Shown: positions 32,401 through 43,700 of the stretch, one piece after another
How the letters are laid out: every line of letters starts with the position of its first letter
Numbering within the stretch: the first letter of the stretch is position 1
Source of the DNA: Theristus sp. LFF4_11
Taxonomy: Eukaryota > Nematoda > Chromadorea > Monhysterida > Xyalidae
Direction: 5' to 3'
Assembly (NCBI GenBank): GCA_030248135.1
Contig: JASANC010000576.1
Location: forward strand, 1-59,509
Length of the DNA stretch: 59,509 bases
Translations under genes and position numbers: made by a program
The notes under the pieces: generated by a model
Seen by the model: only the letters and a program-made list of their open reading frames with translations
What the model was told of the DNA's origin: nothing
Database searches by the model: none

Positions 32401-33061
32401 TTTGGAGTTCGACTGTATGAGGGCCAGCTGCTTTGGTTGGTTGGAACTTTTGAACACTTTAAACAAACGGGGCGACGTTTTCATAGTGTCGTCCAGACAG
32501 CCACAGCGCCCGCACCTGATGCACAGGAAACGTGTATTGCAGTGCGTTCGCGCGCAGTGGCGTCCACGCAAACAAGCTGGCTGTCGTGTCGATGGTGCCG
32601 TTCAGAATCTGACCAATCAATCCGGTCCACTGCGGATCGTTCGATTCACTGGAATCGTCATACCTGAAGAAACACTTATTTCGTAAAGTTCAATCCATAC
32701 ATCCATTCTATTGCGCAAAAAAAAAACTGCGACGAAACAGTACGGACAGACCCGTAACGTTTAAGAAAAAGTCAAATTGCACCGAAATACATCAGAGTGA
32801 TCATAATCAGCAGAAAAACAAAGTGTGCTATCCCGAATTGACGTGCCTTGCGTCCATCGCCCTATTGCCCCACTCGAAATCGTTCGATGGAATCACTTCG
32901 TACGAATAGCCGGCCAAACGAAGCGCAAAGTCGAGCAACTCGGCCGCGTAGCCCGGATACAGACAACTGGTGGTTGGCTGCAGACTCGCTGCGTGCACCG
33001 CGCACGACATCACACTCGGGATTTCTTTCTTGACGGCAATTTTCAAATGTTTCGCCATCAT
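29440..33061 (-). CDS. Ionotropic-receptor-like (iGluR family) ligand-gated channel (7 exons, about 461 aa)
   Basis: Minus exons: 33061-32869, 32664-32477, 31918-31595, 31118-30924, 30603-30541, 30222-30097, 29736-29440. The sum is 1386 nt, in frame. Exon 1 starts directly in ligand-binding lobe S1 (LKIAVKKEIPSVM, YPGYAAELLDFALRLAG). Exon 2 has QWTGLIGQILNGTIDTTAS. Exon 3 carries TM1 (VWLAILVTLCLVAG), the pore region and TM3 (ALFSWLGLIAALVLALFQ). Exons 4-6 form lobe S2 (ESPAEVLAMLIEGRITLVL; RPDHPAVPRLNQALIEAQ). Exon 7 has TM4 (GVFIAYTVGVVVSLVLL) and an acidic tail. The SYTANLAAF-type TM3 motif is highly diverged (LFQGTLSTTLL), as in insect IRs. There is no amino-terminal domain or signal peptide, so an upstream exon may be missing. 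Exon 1 appears to use a GC donor (32868-32867). The ligand is unknown; chemosensory use is inferred from family. Confidence 0.83.
30283..30374. mobile_element. Palindromic mini-MITE, family P, copy 6
   Basis: Ends aggtgcattcatgaatcagt and aggtttcatgaatgccg, in IR intron 5. Confidence 0.8.
30440..30528. mobile_element. Palindromic mini-MITE, family P, copy 7
   Basis: Ends gtggcattcatgaagtaatg and agcgcttcatgaatgcccct. It ends about 10 bp before the 5' splice site that follows IR exon 5 (exon ends at 30541 on the minus strand). Confidence 0.8.
30791..30885. mobile_element. Palindromic mini-MITE, family P, copy 8
   Basis: Ends gaggcattcatgaaacatga and acagcttcatgaatgcacct, in IR intron 4. It is the third copy within 600 bp. 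Confidence 0.8.
31430..31575. repeat. Degenerate tandem repeat in IR intron 3
   Basis: Two to three diverged units of about 60 bp with cgaattttggtatggaatga / gttcaggaataaaaatcgca / tgaatgaaac words. A similar ttttggtatggaat patch lies at 36590-36660 in the DEG/ENaC gene. Confidence 0.6.
31928..32110 (-). mobile_element. tRNA-derived SINE family 1, copy 3
   Basis: Same head (B-box-like GGGGGATCGAGCCCC), with a small deletion inside the head and an AAC tail. On the minus strand its tail ends about 10 bp before the AG acceptor of IR exon 3. Confidence 0.88.
32231..32418. mobile_element. MITE family S, copy 3 (intact)
   Basis: Ends tacagacgaactctaaattg and aatttggagttcgactgta, with long arms containing aatcagctgattggttggtg. 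It lies in IR intron 2. Confidence 0.87.
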
Positions 33062-33444
33062 ATTCTATTTTTAGTGGTAATAATGTTTTTTTCTTTTTTT
33101 CTTTGGTTCTGCGACTCAGTGCATGAAAGCAATATCATTTTTGACGCGGCGCCAGTTATTCAAAATTGCTGAAGTGTAACCCGCCGAGTACCCGAACTGA
33201 GATATACGGCTGAGTCACTTGCGCTATCATTTTGAATTGCCGCATCAATCATGAAACTATGCATACGTTTTTCCACGTCTGATGACGCATTGAGTCGCAG
33301 AATCAAAAGAAAAAAAATATTATCACAACTGGTACGCTTTTTGCCGATGTTTATATGAGTGTGTTTCTGAGACGACCACGCGAAAGTGAACGGTTTTTCA
33401 GCGTGCAAATTGACAGTGAATGGTGTGAGTGGCGTGTATTGTTA

Positions 33445-34022
33445 GGCGTGCGTTCATTTGCGTCCCGTTATTTCCGGCCCACTCATTTCCGGCCCACTCA
33501 TTTCCGGCCCACCCATTACCGGCCCAGCCCAATAATTCGCTTCTGGTGACTTCAACTGCCACCCACTGCAAAATTTCATAGGAAACTCACATTGATCAGG
33601 CGGTTACACTTTGAACTAGGGCTGATTTTTTAATTCTTTTTTTCAATCGGATTTTTTTGTGATGCATTATTAAGAGATGTGGATGTGCTGTAGCGGTACC
33701 CCTGCCCTATCACACAGGAAAGAAAAAAGTCAAAAACTAAATTGATCATTTTTACCTTATCAAAAAGGCTTGGCTTAGGATTAGGATTAGGTTTAGGATT
33801 AGGAATGATTAGAATTAGGAAACACGACCTGGTTGTGGATCAACTGATCCACATGTCCAAATTCGGTTAGAGGGGCAATTTTAATAGCGAAATACAGCGA
33901 AGGAAGAACTGATTATAGGGCTGGGCCGGTAATGGGCGGGCCGGAAATGAGTGGGCCGGAAATGTCGGGCCGGTCATGGGTGGGACGGTAATGGGTGGGC
34001 CGGTAATGTGTGGGCCGGAAGT
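33445..34022. mobile_element. GGCC-array DNA transposon, element 3 (diverged)
   Basis: The left end ggcgtgcgttcatttgcg matches the inverted right end of element 4 at 16 of 18 positions. It is followed by units tttccggcccactca, and at 33917-34020 by an inverted array (gggccggtaatgggc units). The core contains ggcttggcttaggattagga, the reverse complement of the element 1/2 core. The right end and target duplication are unclear. It lies between the IR and DEG/ENaC genes. Confidence 0.75.
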
Positions 34023-34549
34023 ATTAGTGTTTTTATTACCGCTTTGAACTGACTGTAATTCTTAGCGGGCATTGGTGCAGGTAGCACTTACCTGGCCGTT
34101 TTTTTGAACACATATGTACACTTGTCGTGTTGGATGCATTGTTTGTCCATGATAGCCATGTAATTGAATGCAAACAACTCATTGCATTCCCCTTCTTTTT
34201 CCAAAATGACAGCGACAGTTTCAATGTGATTGGCGCACCCCGAGGTGACTGAACGCTTTCTTCATTGTGGCGGCTGACTAACCAGTTTCAGCCTTTTTTT
34301 TAAACAGATGTGTGAATTTCCCGTTTCCCCCAATCGGCTGTCTCGAACACATGGGCAATAATTGCCAGCGCGCTTGTTTGAATTTGTGAGAAAAGGCGCT
34401 GTAATTGTGTCTCGCCGTCTTGCGTCTCCAATTTTCAAGTCAATAAAACTGCTACAATTATGTGTTGCAATTTATCTGTTTGGTAATGTTGTCTTTTCAG
34501 ATAACACTAAAACTCTTGCCCATTGTAGTATTTTGTTTGTTGAAACAAG

Positions 34550-37500
34550 TTAGGGAATTCGTTTTCGAACAAGATCACAAATAAAATTGACGAAATAAAC
34601 GATCGCGTGGTAGAACGTGATGTAGCTCGCACCGATCCAAAGGCTCACGACGCCACCGATTTGGCTGAGTAGTGTGCTGACACCTGAGAGTGAATAAATG
34701 AAAAGCACACATACGTGTCGGACACGTCATTTGCTTTAAAAACGCACGTTTGTCAATGTACAGGCACTAAAATGTCAGTTTGGTGTGACTGATTCGACAT
34801 TCACCATTTGTTTACTTGAAGAAATTGGTTAAACGGAAAGTCTGGTTTGCTGTGAACGACATGCGCATGTTTGGCGGCACATGACGTCATTTAAGTGGGA
34901 CACGTTTAAAAAATAAGTCATAATCGCTTGTCTTTTGTGATTCTGCACTAACACAATTTGTCAACTAGAAGACGTATGTGTGATTAGAAAAAACAGTTTT
35001 GGTTTGGCCAAAAGATACTGAGCGCACACGCTGTTGTGGAGTGTAGAGCTTCTCGGCAACGAAAAATTGTTGCACAACAACGGTGTAAACTATGAATAGG
35101 TGTTGTCGGTCGACATTGTTTTGTAGTGTTAAACAATGCTGACCGATTCTGGACAAATCGTTTTTCACGGGTGAATGACAAGACACCAATCGGGGCGCTT
35201 ACTATTTTGAATAGAAAAGTGTTTTTCTAACGAGGCATATAGGTGGCATTGTCACCCTCGTGGCCTGGTGGCAGTGCTTCAGACTACAGTCTGTGCGCTC
35301 GGTGGATCGAGCCCCGCCGAGGGGTGTACAGGCACTTAATGACAGAGACAAACTCGATGGGCGCCCTACTCAATGGCGTTCAGTACACGCTTCTCTGGGT
35401 TAGCCATATGGCTAAAAACATCGCCTTAAAATCGCGACAACAACAAACTACAAAGGTGAATTTTCAGATGATACATATATGGGTGCACACCCTGTCGTAG
35501 TCGCGTCTCGGTGACCGTGACAAACATCGTACGAAAGTAGATATCGACGGCGACAACGTTCTCGCGCACGTACGCACCGGTAACTTGATTGACAGTTGCC
35601 TCCGCCACACCCTCGCTGTTCATTTCCGCTCGAAGTTTCGCGGCCAATTGTTCTGACTGCGTTGCACTCGGGTACTCACTTCTGGAAAGCATAAAAGTAC
35701 ACTACGCTGAATAAAAATGTCCGGTGTCCTGTCCATTCATGCACTGCAAAACCGCCTGCATTGCAGCCCGCACTGCAACGAAAACTGCACTGTGTCCTGC
35801 ACTGCGTATTTAGAAATGTACTGCATGTACGGCGACTTTAATGCGCAAGGTTTTCTCGGTGACAGGAGCAATTTTAAAGTGCTCAGAGAGATTTATTTAC
35901 TTATTTTTAAAAACAAGGATGGACTAAAAAAACTACCACAGTACACTGAGTGCTTCATGACAAAACCTGGTCAATTGATACTCCACATTCGTCTGTTCGC
36001 ATTGCGGGAGACACGCGCCAAAACAGGCCTGCACTGCCGGGTCATCGTCAGGCGACTGGCGTTTCTGTTTAGGAAAAAGTGTCCGTTGTCAGTCCGCTTG
36101 AGTGTCCCTCGCGGTGTAAGGCGTCTTGTGGAAATAAAAGTGGCCTAAAACTCCTAATATGGTGGTTGGCGTTGCAACTTCTACTTCTGGCTACAATGCT
36201 TTGCTACAGTGCACGCGAGCGAGGTCTCTGTTTTGGGTGCGACCAATCAAAAGCAGAAGAGCACCGGCCGGTTGTATAAGTTTCACCAAACACACGCCCA
36301 TTTTCGCTCCGCAGTGTGTGCCGCTCGCTCACCAATTGATAATGTTCTCGGATACATCGCATCCAGTCGCTGATCGCGCGGCACTGTGCGTATTTGTCGC
36401 TAGCGTTCGTCAGTTCACAGTTGCAATACTTGACGTCGTAGTGCGCCCGACAGTCCATGCGGCATTTGTTCAACGTGTACCACGAGTCGGGGTAGACGCG
36501 CAGCTTCGGCCGCTCAACGCCTGTACAACGCTCAAAAAATGCCGAAATCCATATTCCATATTCCATTACAAAGTTTATGCATTTCAGGCGTACAAAATTT
36601 TGGAATGGATTTTGGTATGGAATACATATTGGCATGGAATAAATTTTGGAACTGGTTTTGGTGCTTTTTGAGCTTGTGTTCAAAAACCTGTGATTTGGTT
36701 GGATTGAATTTGGTTTCACTCCATTTCGTTGCACTATATAAGCACACTCTTTTCTTGAACTACAGAATGCTTAGAAACGTCGAACTTCAGACAATGCATC
36801 ATCACGCACATGGTGGCGGTCTCCACTCGATCAGCTCCCGTTTGACAGTTTCTCGCGTCTGTTTCAGTCCGATGAACGTGTGCTGGCAGTCGCTGTTTTA
36901 AGAAACTGTCACTAAGCCGGTTGTCAACAAGGACGTTTTCTGCGCATTGATAAAGCTACACCAAAATGTAAGAACTACTTTATAAAAGCAAAATGCTTCT
37001 GAAAACCGCAACACCCTGTGTTCAACAATAATAACATTGTCTTTTTTTACTTCTGCGGTTGCAGACGTCGATCGACAGGTTTCGTGCTTGTAGCGGAAAT
37101 TCAAAATGGCCCCCGTGAGTCAAGCTCAGGGACACTGCGGTCATCACTTCACCAATTTTGAATTCGGACGTCAAAAAAATTTTTAAACTGATTACACAGC
37201 TCTCCCTCTCTGCGCGCATTGAGTTGCAAGACCAAAATGAAATAGCATATTTGACAGCAGGCAGTTTCTTAAAGCACGACTATTTCCTGACGTGGCGCCG
37301 CTGCGATCCATCTGCCACGCTGTAGACTGTCGCCGTACTTCAGTTGTATGGCGAATCCGACGTCCTGGACGTTGTTGTCGGTGAGCGCGACGTACTCATA
37401 CGTTTGAACGTTCAACAGCAGATTCAGACCACGCAGGTAACCTGACACGAAAAACGGTGATTTGACAATGCCAATAATGACGTTTTCATTTTTGTTTGAA

Positions 37501-38915
37501 ACTTCGCAGTTTTCCGCGCTCTTACAGTTTACCTGCGTTTCTTACCTGCCTCGTGCTGCGACTGGTTCACCTTGATCGAGAGACATCGGCCCATTTCAGA
37601 GATCAGTATTTCTTTCACTCGCATCTGCATCAAATTGAAGCATGTATTTGAATTCCGCAAAAGTCCACCGCCATGAACTCCAGTCTTCAAATTCAAATTA
37701 AAAAAACAACTGTTTTTTTGCAGCGTGAGCTGGTTAAATAATACAGTATGTGTGTTTGGGATCTACAATTAGTTAGAAAGAGTGAGTGTACATGTAGTTT
37801 AGAAAGAGGCGCAGGTATATTATCGAGAAAATTTGAAACCTTTCAAATGGGGGGATTCGAACCCACACATCTCTGATTTACCGGACCGCCTCAGACCACT
37901 TGACTACGTTGGGCCCGTGAATTTTAGAAGCGTGTGTGTATGGCAAGCGCACGCACATGCTGAGCGCCCGCATTTGCGCACGCGTGTCTCTCCGTGTGCA
38001 GGTTGTACTTGACGCTGAGCAGTGTGTCCTCGCACGTGTGCGTCAACGCCGCCGCCAAGTGCCGCATGTTGTGCTGTTGCGCCCAGTGGTCGAATTTCGC
38101 GTCCATTTCTGCGGTCACGTAACGCCACGCGGTGTCGTAGTTGCCGCGATAGGCTGTGTGGAAAGAAGAATTTCGATCAAAAAGTTTCATTTTTCAGGCA
38201 ATTTGTGTTTGGAAAGGTGAAGAAAATGCGATTTGTTACTTATAAACGCTGACAGCCAAGAAATATGGAGCTTGATATCAAACTACGTAAAATTAAATTC
38301 AGAGCACCAAACTGACCGTTGAAGCACCTGAGAAACGTTCTCTGACTTTGTGCAAAATTGGCGACGCGTCTTGTCAACTTTTTCGAGTTGTACGCTGATT
38401 GGTCAGGAGGTAGCCTACAACCTATCAAACGATTCCCAAGGTGCTTCTGAGGTGAATTGGTGAGTGGTGCTCAGAAACGCACAAATTTCAATTTTACGTA
38501 TTAGTTTGATATCCAGTTGATATATCGATATCAGATTTGATATTTTAAGCTTCACATTTTTTTCAGCGCGCGAGTACGCACCTGCGAAAATGTACGCCAA
38601 CATGTCGTCGGTCAAATTGTAGCGTTCGGCTGCGGATTTTCGGACGCGATTGAAGTTACAAATGATGACCGTCGGAAACGCCAGTCCCCGCCTCCCTTCG
38701 TCCGTCTCATAGAGGCGCGTTTGCCAGGTGTGCTCGTGAATGCCGGCGAACAGATCGACGAGCGCAAAGCAGAGCATTCCGGTGCAACAGGCGAGAGCGG
38801 GATACCAAACGAGCAAGCGAATGATGACGCTTCTACAACGCCAGACGTCGGCGACACCGTGACAGCTGGTGCTCTCGGCCCACCGGCGCAGCTGCGTCGA
38901 CGCGACCAAGGACAT
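34550..38915 (-). CDS. DEG/ENaC sodium channel subunit (9 exons, about 462 aa)
   Basis: Minus exons: 38915-38582, 38153-37957, 37624-37546, 37441-37321 (or to 37292), 36892-36810, 36520-36333, 36028-35967, 35681-35491, 34683-34550. Exon 1 has the cytoplasmic ESTSCHG motif, TM1 and the post-TM1 FPTVIICNFNRVR. Exon 4 has GLNLLLNVQTYEYV and VQDVGFAIQLK. Exons 5-7 carry the cysteine-rich extracellular domain (FIGLKQTRETV; CRMDCRAHYDVKYCNCE; CFGACLPQCEQTNVEYQLT). Exon 8 has ENVVAVDIYFRTMFV. Exon 9 has TM2 with STLLSQIGGVVSLWIGAS, containing the G-A-S selectivity-filter triplet. The family forms trimeric amiloride-sensitive channels gated by mechanical, acid or peptide stimuli; the stimulus here is unknown. 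The exon 4/5 junction lacks an in-phase GT; a GC donor at 37320-37319 makes the whole frame close, but a missed micro-exon is possible. A SINE abuts the start codon. Confidence 0.87.
34717..34915 (+). mobile_element. MITE family V, copy 2
   Basis: Starts gtgtcggacacgtcatttgc and ends gtgggacacgtttaaa. It shares most of its interior with 20238-20396 plus about 45 bp of extra sequence (ttggttaaacggaaagtctg). It lies in the last DEG/ENaC intron, 30 bp from exon 9. Confidence 0.8.
35251..35450 (+). mobile_element. tRNA-derived SINE family 1, copy 4
   Basis: gtcaccctcgtggcctggtg head, B-box-like GTGGATCGAGCCCC, body and AAC tail; in the last intron of the DEG/ENaC gene. The head has point changes from the other copies (ggcagtgcttcagacta). 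Confidence 0.9.
37836..37920 (-). pseudogene. tRNA-like sequence (Ser/Leu-type boxes), not a functional tRNA
   Basis: On the minus strand it has an A-box-like TAGTCAAGTGGTCTGAGGC and a B-box GGGTTCGAATCC at plausible spacing, but the putative acceptor arms (GGGCCCA and the bases after the T-arm) do not pair. It is either a tRNA pseudogene or the head of a third SINE family seen once here. It lies in DEG/ENaC intron 2. Confidence 0.5.
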
Positions 38916-38919
38916 CGCG

Positions 38920-39117
38920 CTCGTGGCCTGGTGGTAGTGCGTTAGACTATTGTCTGTGAGCTCGGGGGATCGAGCCCCGCCCGAGCGGTGTATAGACACT
39001 TGATGACAGAGAAAACTCGATCGACGACCTACTCAATGGCGTTCTGTACGCTGCTCTGGGTTAGCCCTGGCTAAACACATCGCCTGAAAATTCCAACAAC
39101 AATAACAACAAGACAAC
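38920..39117 (+). mobile_element. tRNA-derived SINE family 1, copy 5, abutting the DEG/ENaC start codon
   Basis: ctcgtggcctggtggtagtg head, B-box-like GGGGGATCGAGCCCC, body, and AAC/AAT tail to about 39117. The head begins about 4 bp upstream of the minus-strand ATG at 38915. Confidence 0.9.
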
Positions 39118-40700
39118 AGTGCAAATTATGATAGGTTTTCGCGCGAGAATTGACATCAATCTTGGTTGTCTTAAGTTGATTTCAATGATTATCTGGAATT
39201 ATTTTTGTTTTTGTAACGTCTGCAAGTTTAACTGGAATCAACTGAAAACTAGAAACGTTTCGGTTTGATCTTTGCGTTAAAAACACCGCGCTCCTTTGTT
39301 GACAAACGAGATTGACAAAGAGATCAAATTACTCAATACTGTGCATCCACGAGCCGGCTGCATAGCATTATCAATTTTTTAGATTCTGAGACTCATTGCG
39401 TTTACAGGCGCGTCAAAAAAAGAAGCTAGTTTCAATTGCGTACCATGCCAATACCAGATGTAAAAAACCTAATTAAAAACCTCATCCGTCTAAAAATCAA
39501 ACCCAACAAAACAAAAGACGTCTAACAGTGTGAACCTTTTCAACTGTGTGTGTCGTTTAAGCAAACGAATTTTATTGGCGGCATTATGCTCTTCTCTTTC
39601 GAATGTCCAACATAAGCAGTGACAGTGGTGAATACATCAAGTTATGGTTTGCGGTCAGATCTGTTATCTCATCATAAGCGCCCCGCAATGCATCCCCAGT
39701 TTATCTGCGACCGTTGTCAAAAAACCGCTCAGTTTGCCAATTCTTCAATGAGTGATACTGTCACAACGACAAATCATACAAACACTTTCTAGACAAGCTT
39801 GTCATTTGCTGTAAAAATATTTTTTTACGATGACCAACGGTCACGAACCAATGGTGACCATCCGTATAACAGCGGACATTTCCATGGTTACCTGCTAAGT
39901 TGCATAGTTACCGGCGAAGTCTAATTTTCTTAATTTAAGTCCGTACCGGCATATTTTCCTCTTCGCAGAATGCTTCAAAGTCTTCTGACAATTTTCACCT
40001 GCTGTTAAACAACATTTCATCAATAACCAAATGAGCTCAAAAATAAAACAAGTGTGACGTCGTGAATGAAAGTCAGAAAAGCATTCAACACACAAAAGGA
40101 ATTGAAACATTGAACATATCTGTTGAGTCGCGCGGTGACAAAATTGAACGCGAAAACAAATATGGTACGTTTGGACACTATCCGCTGGCGCGAAACAGTA
40201 TGGGAAAAAATCCTTATTCAAAATAATGCTCAAAGTAAAGTGCTATTACATCAATGATGCACAAAAGACGGTTATCACAATGAAACAAACACAACACTTT
40301 GTCCGAAGGTGCAGAAAAAACGGTTCTTTTTTAAACGGTGCTAAAAATTAAAGAATTCATGAATTTAGTGGTGCACAACATTTACAATTGGACATCACAC
40401 TGATTATTACAATGCCAACCACTTAGCGAATCGCATATATTATCCAGGGATACAGTGCCACCCATGCGCAGTTTTATGCCCAAGGATCAATGGAGCTCTC
40501 AGATTGGCCCCACACAAAGTACGAATGTATTGGGGACTGGATGTACACATATACAACTCGTGCAAAAAGGTTGCGAGTGTTGTCGAGCTGCACAACTCTC
40601 GCAAGAAAAAACTAATGGAGCTCGATCGCTATCTCCGTTGCGCATTACTTACGGCTGGCACTGTAGACTGCAAATTATCGGATGACCGAATAATTGTCGG
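39118..40700. other. Intergenic region, no gene seen
   Basis: About 1.6 kb between the 7TM receptor 3' end and the SINE at the DEG/ENaC start. Sequence is A/T-rich with no exon showing both family similarity and splice signals, and no transposon ends that I recognise. Confidence 0.5.
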
Positions 40701-43700
40701 TTACTGCTTCTTCACCGGCAGCATGTGCGTTTTTTTCGTGGTTTTCATCCACAGCTTCGTATCGGCTGGCATCTGCTTCCACCGGACGAACGCATTCACG
40801 CCGATGCGCAGCTCTTCCACTCGCCGATAGAATATGACGAAATTCATGACACTATTGACGTTCGGCAGACACGTGGAACTGAACCAGGCGACGATCATCA
40901 CCCGCCGGCACGCGCCGCAGTCGTCCGCCAACGAGAACCACGAGCACAGCCAACAGTAGCCGTGGTTGAAGTAGGCGTTCGTTGTGGTGAGCAGCTCGAT
41001 CTGCGTCGGCAAAATGTACAGCAAAATCGTCATCAGTGCCGTCAGCGCAAACGAGCGCGTCAGACGCTGCTGAAAGCGCTCCTTCGATTGCTGCATGGCG
41101 CTCTTCTGGCTCGTGTTGCCTTTTGGGACAGTTTTTGGGCTAATTCAGCACAAAAAATCTGCGGGTCGCTATGCTAAAAACGCCAACTGTTGTTGTTCAA
41201 TAGTAGCTGTAATTCCACAACGGATGCTATAAAAACTATCAATAGTACAACAGGTGGTGTCTTAAACGACCGATTTTTTTTGTGTGAATAACACGCGTTA
41301 TAATTACACGTACAAGCTACACGTTACTCATTTTTACCAGAACAATAGTGTGCTTTTAGCGAAACTTTTAACGCGTGTGCTCAGAACTAGGGTTGTCGCG
41401 ATATCTGTAGTATAGTATCGTATCGTACAGTATGGATCGAATATCATGCGGATGCGCGAGCGAGCGTAGCGAGCGGAGAGCGCATCACGCATAATATGAG
41501 CCGTTATCCCCTCGCGCGCTTTTTTCAAATTTGCTCGCTGCGTCCTGCGAGCATAGTATAAGCCACAAACTTGGTTCCGTGCACACGAAACGAACACCCA
41601 AAGTTGTGCTTGGAGCCGCGAAAAAATTTTTATCCGACTACTTTTCATACGCTGTAGACACGAAAAACCTATTCTGAAAACAGTGTTACTTCTTTCCCTT
41701 TGTCCTTTTTTTTCAGCTATGTAATCAACATGTGTTCGCCCTTTCAATTTTTGCCTGCGACACTTTCACAGTCGAACAAAAATGTTCCCTGGGGTAATTC
41801 CACCCGGAGATTTTGAAAATTGGGTTAATTTTTTACCCCGACCCTGTTTTTGGGTAAAAATTGGGCATTTTTAATTGTTCGGAGGGTTTTCACCTGGTTT
41901 TAAGTGTTCGCCCTTTCAATTTTTAGCTGGGACACTTTCACAGTTGAACAAAAATGTTTCCTAGGGTAATTTCATCCGTATTTTTTGAAAATTTAGTTAA
42001 TTTTTTTGCCCGGGCACTTTTTTGAGTCAAAATTGTGCATTCTTTGAAAGTTCGTAGCATTTTGACTGGGTATCAGTTTTTCACTCTTACAAATTTTGTC
42101 TGAGCTGCGAAAAATAGTAGGAAAAAGGTCTAGTCCGTAGTAATTCAATGCGCTGATCACGGATTTTGGGTTAGTTTTCTTACGTGAGCAACTCTAGATG
42201 CTGAATCGTGACGATTTCGGGCGAATCGGCCGTCGAAATTGGCGAAATCGGTCCAGAAACGAAAAACAAGAAAAGATTGTTTTCCAGGGTAATTCAATGC
42301 GCTGATCACGGATTTTGGGTTAGTTTTCTTACGTGAGCAACTCTAGATACCGAATCGTGACGATTTCGGGCGAATCGGCCGTGGAAGTTGGCGAAATCGG
42401 TCCAGAAACGAAAAACAAGAAAAGGGTGTTTTCCAGGGTAATTCAATGCGCTGATCACGGATTTTGGGTTAGTTTTCTTATGTGAGCAACTCTAGATACC
42501 GAATCGTGACGATTTCGGGCGAATCGGCCGTCGAAATTGGCGAAATCGGTCCAGAAACGAAAAACAAGAAAACGGTGTTTTCCAGAGTAATTCAATGCGC
42601 TGATCACGAATTTCGGGTTAGTTTTCTTACGTGAGCAACTCTAGATGCTGAATCGTGACGATTTCGGGCGAATCGGCCGTGGAAGTTGGCGAAATCGGTC
42701 CAGAAACGAAAAACAAGAAAAGGGTGTTTTCCAGGGTAATTCAATGCGCTGATCACGAATTTTGGGTTAGTTTTTTATGCAAGCAACTCTGGATGCTGAA
42801 TCGTGACGATGTCGGGCGAATCGGCCGTGGAAATCGGCGAAATCGGTCCAGAAACGAAAAACAAGAAAAAAATGTTTTCCAGGGTAATTCAATGCGCTGA
42901 TCACCGATATTGGGTTAGTTTTCTTACGTGAGCAACTGTTGATGCTGAATCGTGACGATTTCGGGCGAATCGGCCGTGGAAATTGGCGAAATCGGTCCAG
43001 AAACGAAAAACAAGAAAAAGGTGTTTTCGAGGGTAATTCAATGCGCTGATCACGAATTTTGGGTTAGTTTTTTATATGTGAGCAACTCTAGATACTGAAT
43101 CGTGACGATTTCGGGCGAATCGGCCGTGGAAACTAGCGAAATCGGTCTAGAAACTAAAAACAAGAAAATGGTGTTTTCCACGGTATTTCAATGCGCTTAT
43201 CACGGATTTTGGGTTAGTTTTCTTACGTGAGCAACTTTAGATGCTGAATCGTGACGATTTCGGGCGAATCGGCCGTGGAAACGGGCGAAATCGGTCTAGA
43301 AACGAAAAACAAGAAAAGGGTGTTTTCCAGGGTAATTCAATGCGCTGATCACGGATTTTGGGTTAGTTTTCTTACGTGAGCAACTTTAGATGCTGAATCG
43401 TGACGATTTCGGGCGAATCGGCCGTGGAAATTGGCGAAAACGGTCTAGAAACGAAAAACAGGAAAATGGTGTTTTCCAGGGTAATTCAATGCGCTGATCA
43501 CGGATTTTGGGTTAGTTTTCTTACGTGAGCAACTTTAGATGCTGAATCGTGACGATTTCGAGCAAATCGGTCGTTGAAATTGGCGAAATCGGTCTAGAAA
43601 CGAAAAACAAGAAAATGGTGTTTCAGGGTAATTCAATGCGCTGATCACGGATTTTGGGTTAGTTTTTTTACGTGAGCAACTTTAGATGCTGAATCGTGAC

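Noticed and set aside
33760..33830. Telomere-like TTAGG repeats (ttaggattaggattaggttt)
   Set aside because: The same words occur, inverted, in the cores of elements 1 and 2 (cctaatcctaagccaag), so this is transposon sequence and not an internal telomere.
37836..37920. Functional tRNA-Ser/Leu gene
   Set aside because: A- and B-box words are present, but the acceptor ends do not pair; listed as a tRNA-like pseudogene.
38415..38999. DEG/ENaC starting at 38999 with 28 extra residues
   Set aside because: Those residues are coded by an antisense SINE; the ATG at 38915 gives a normal family N-terminus. Its 3' part beyond 38582 is intron.
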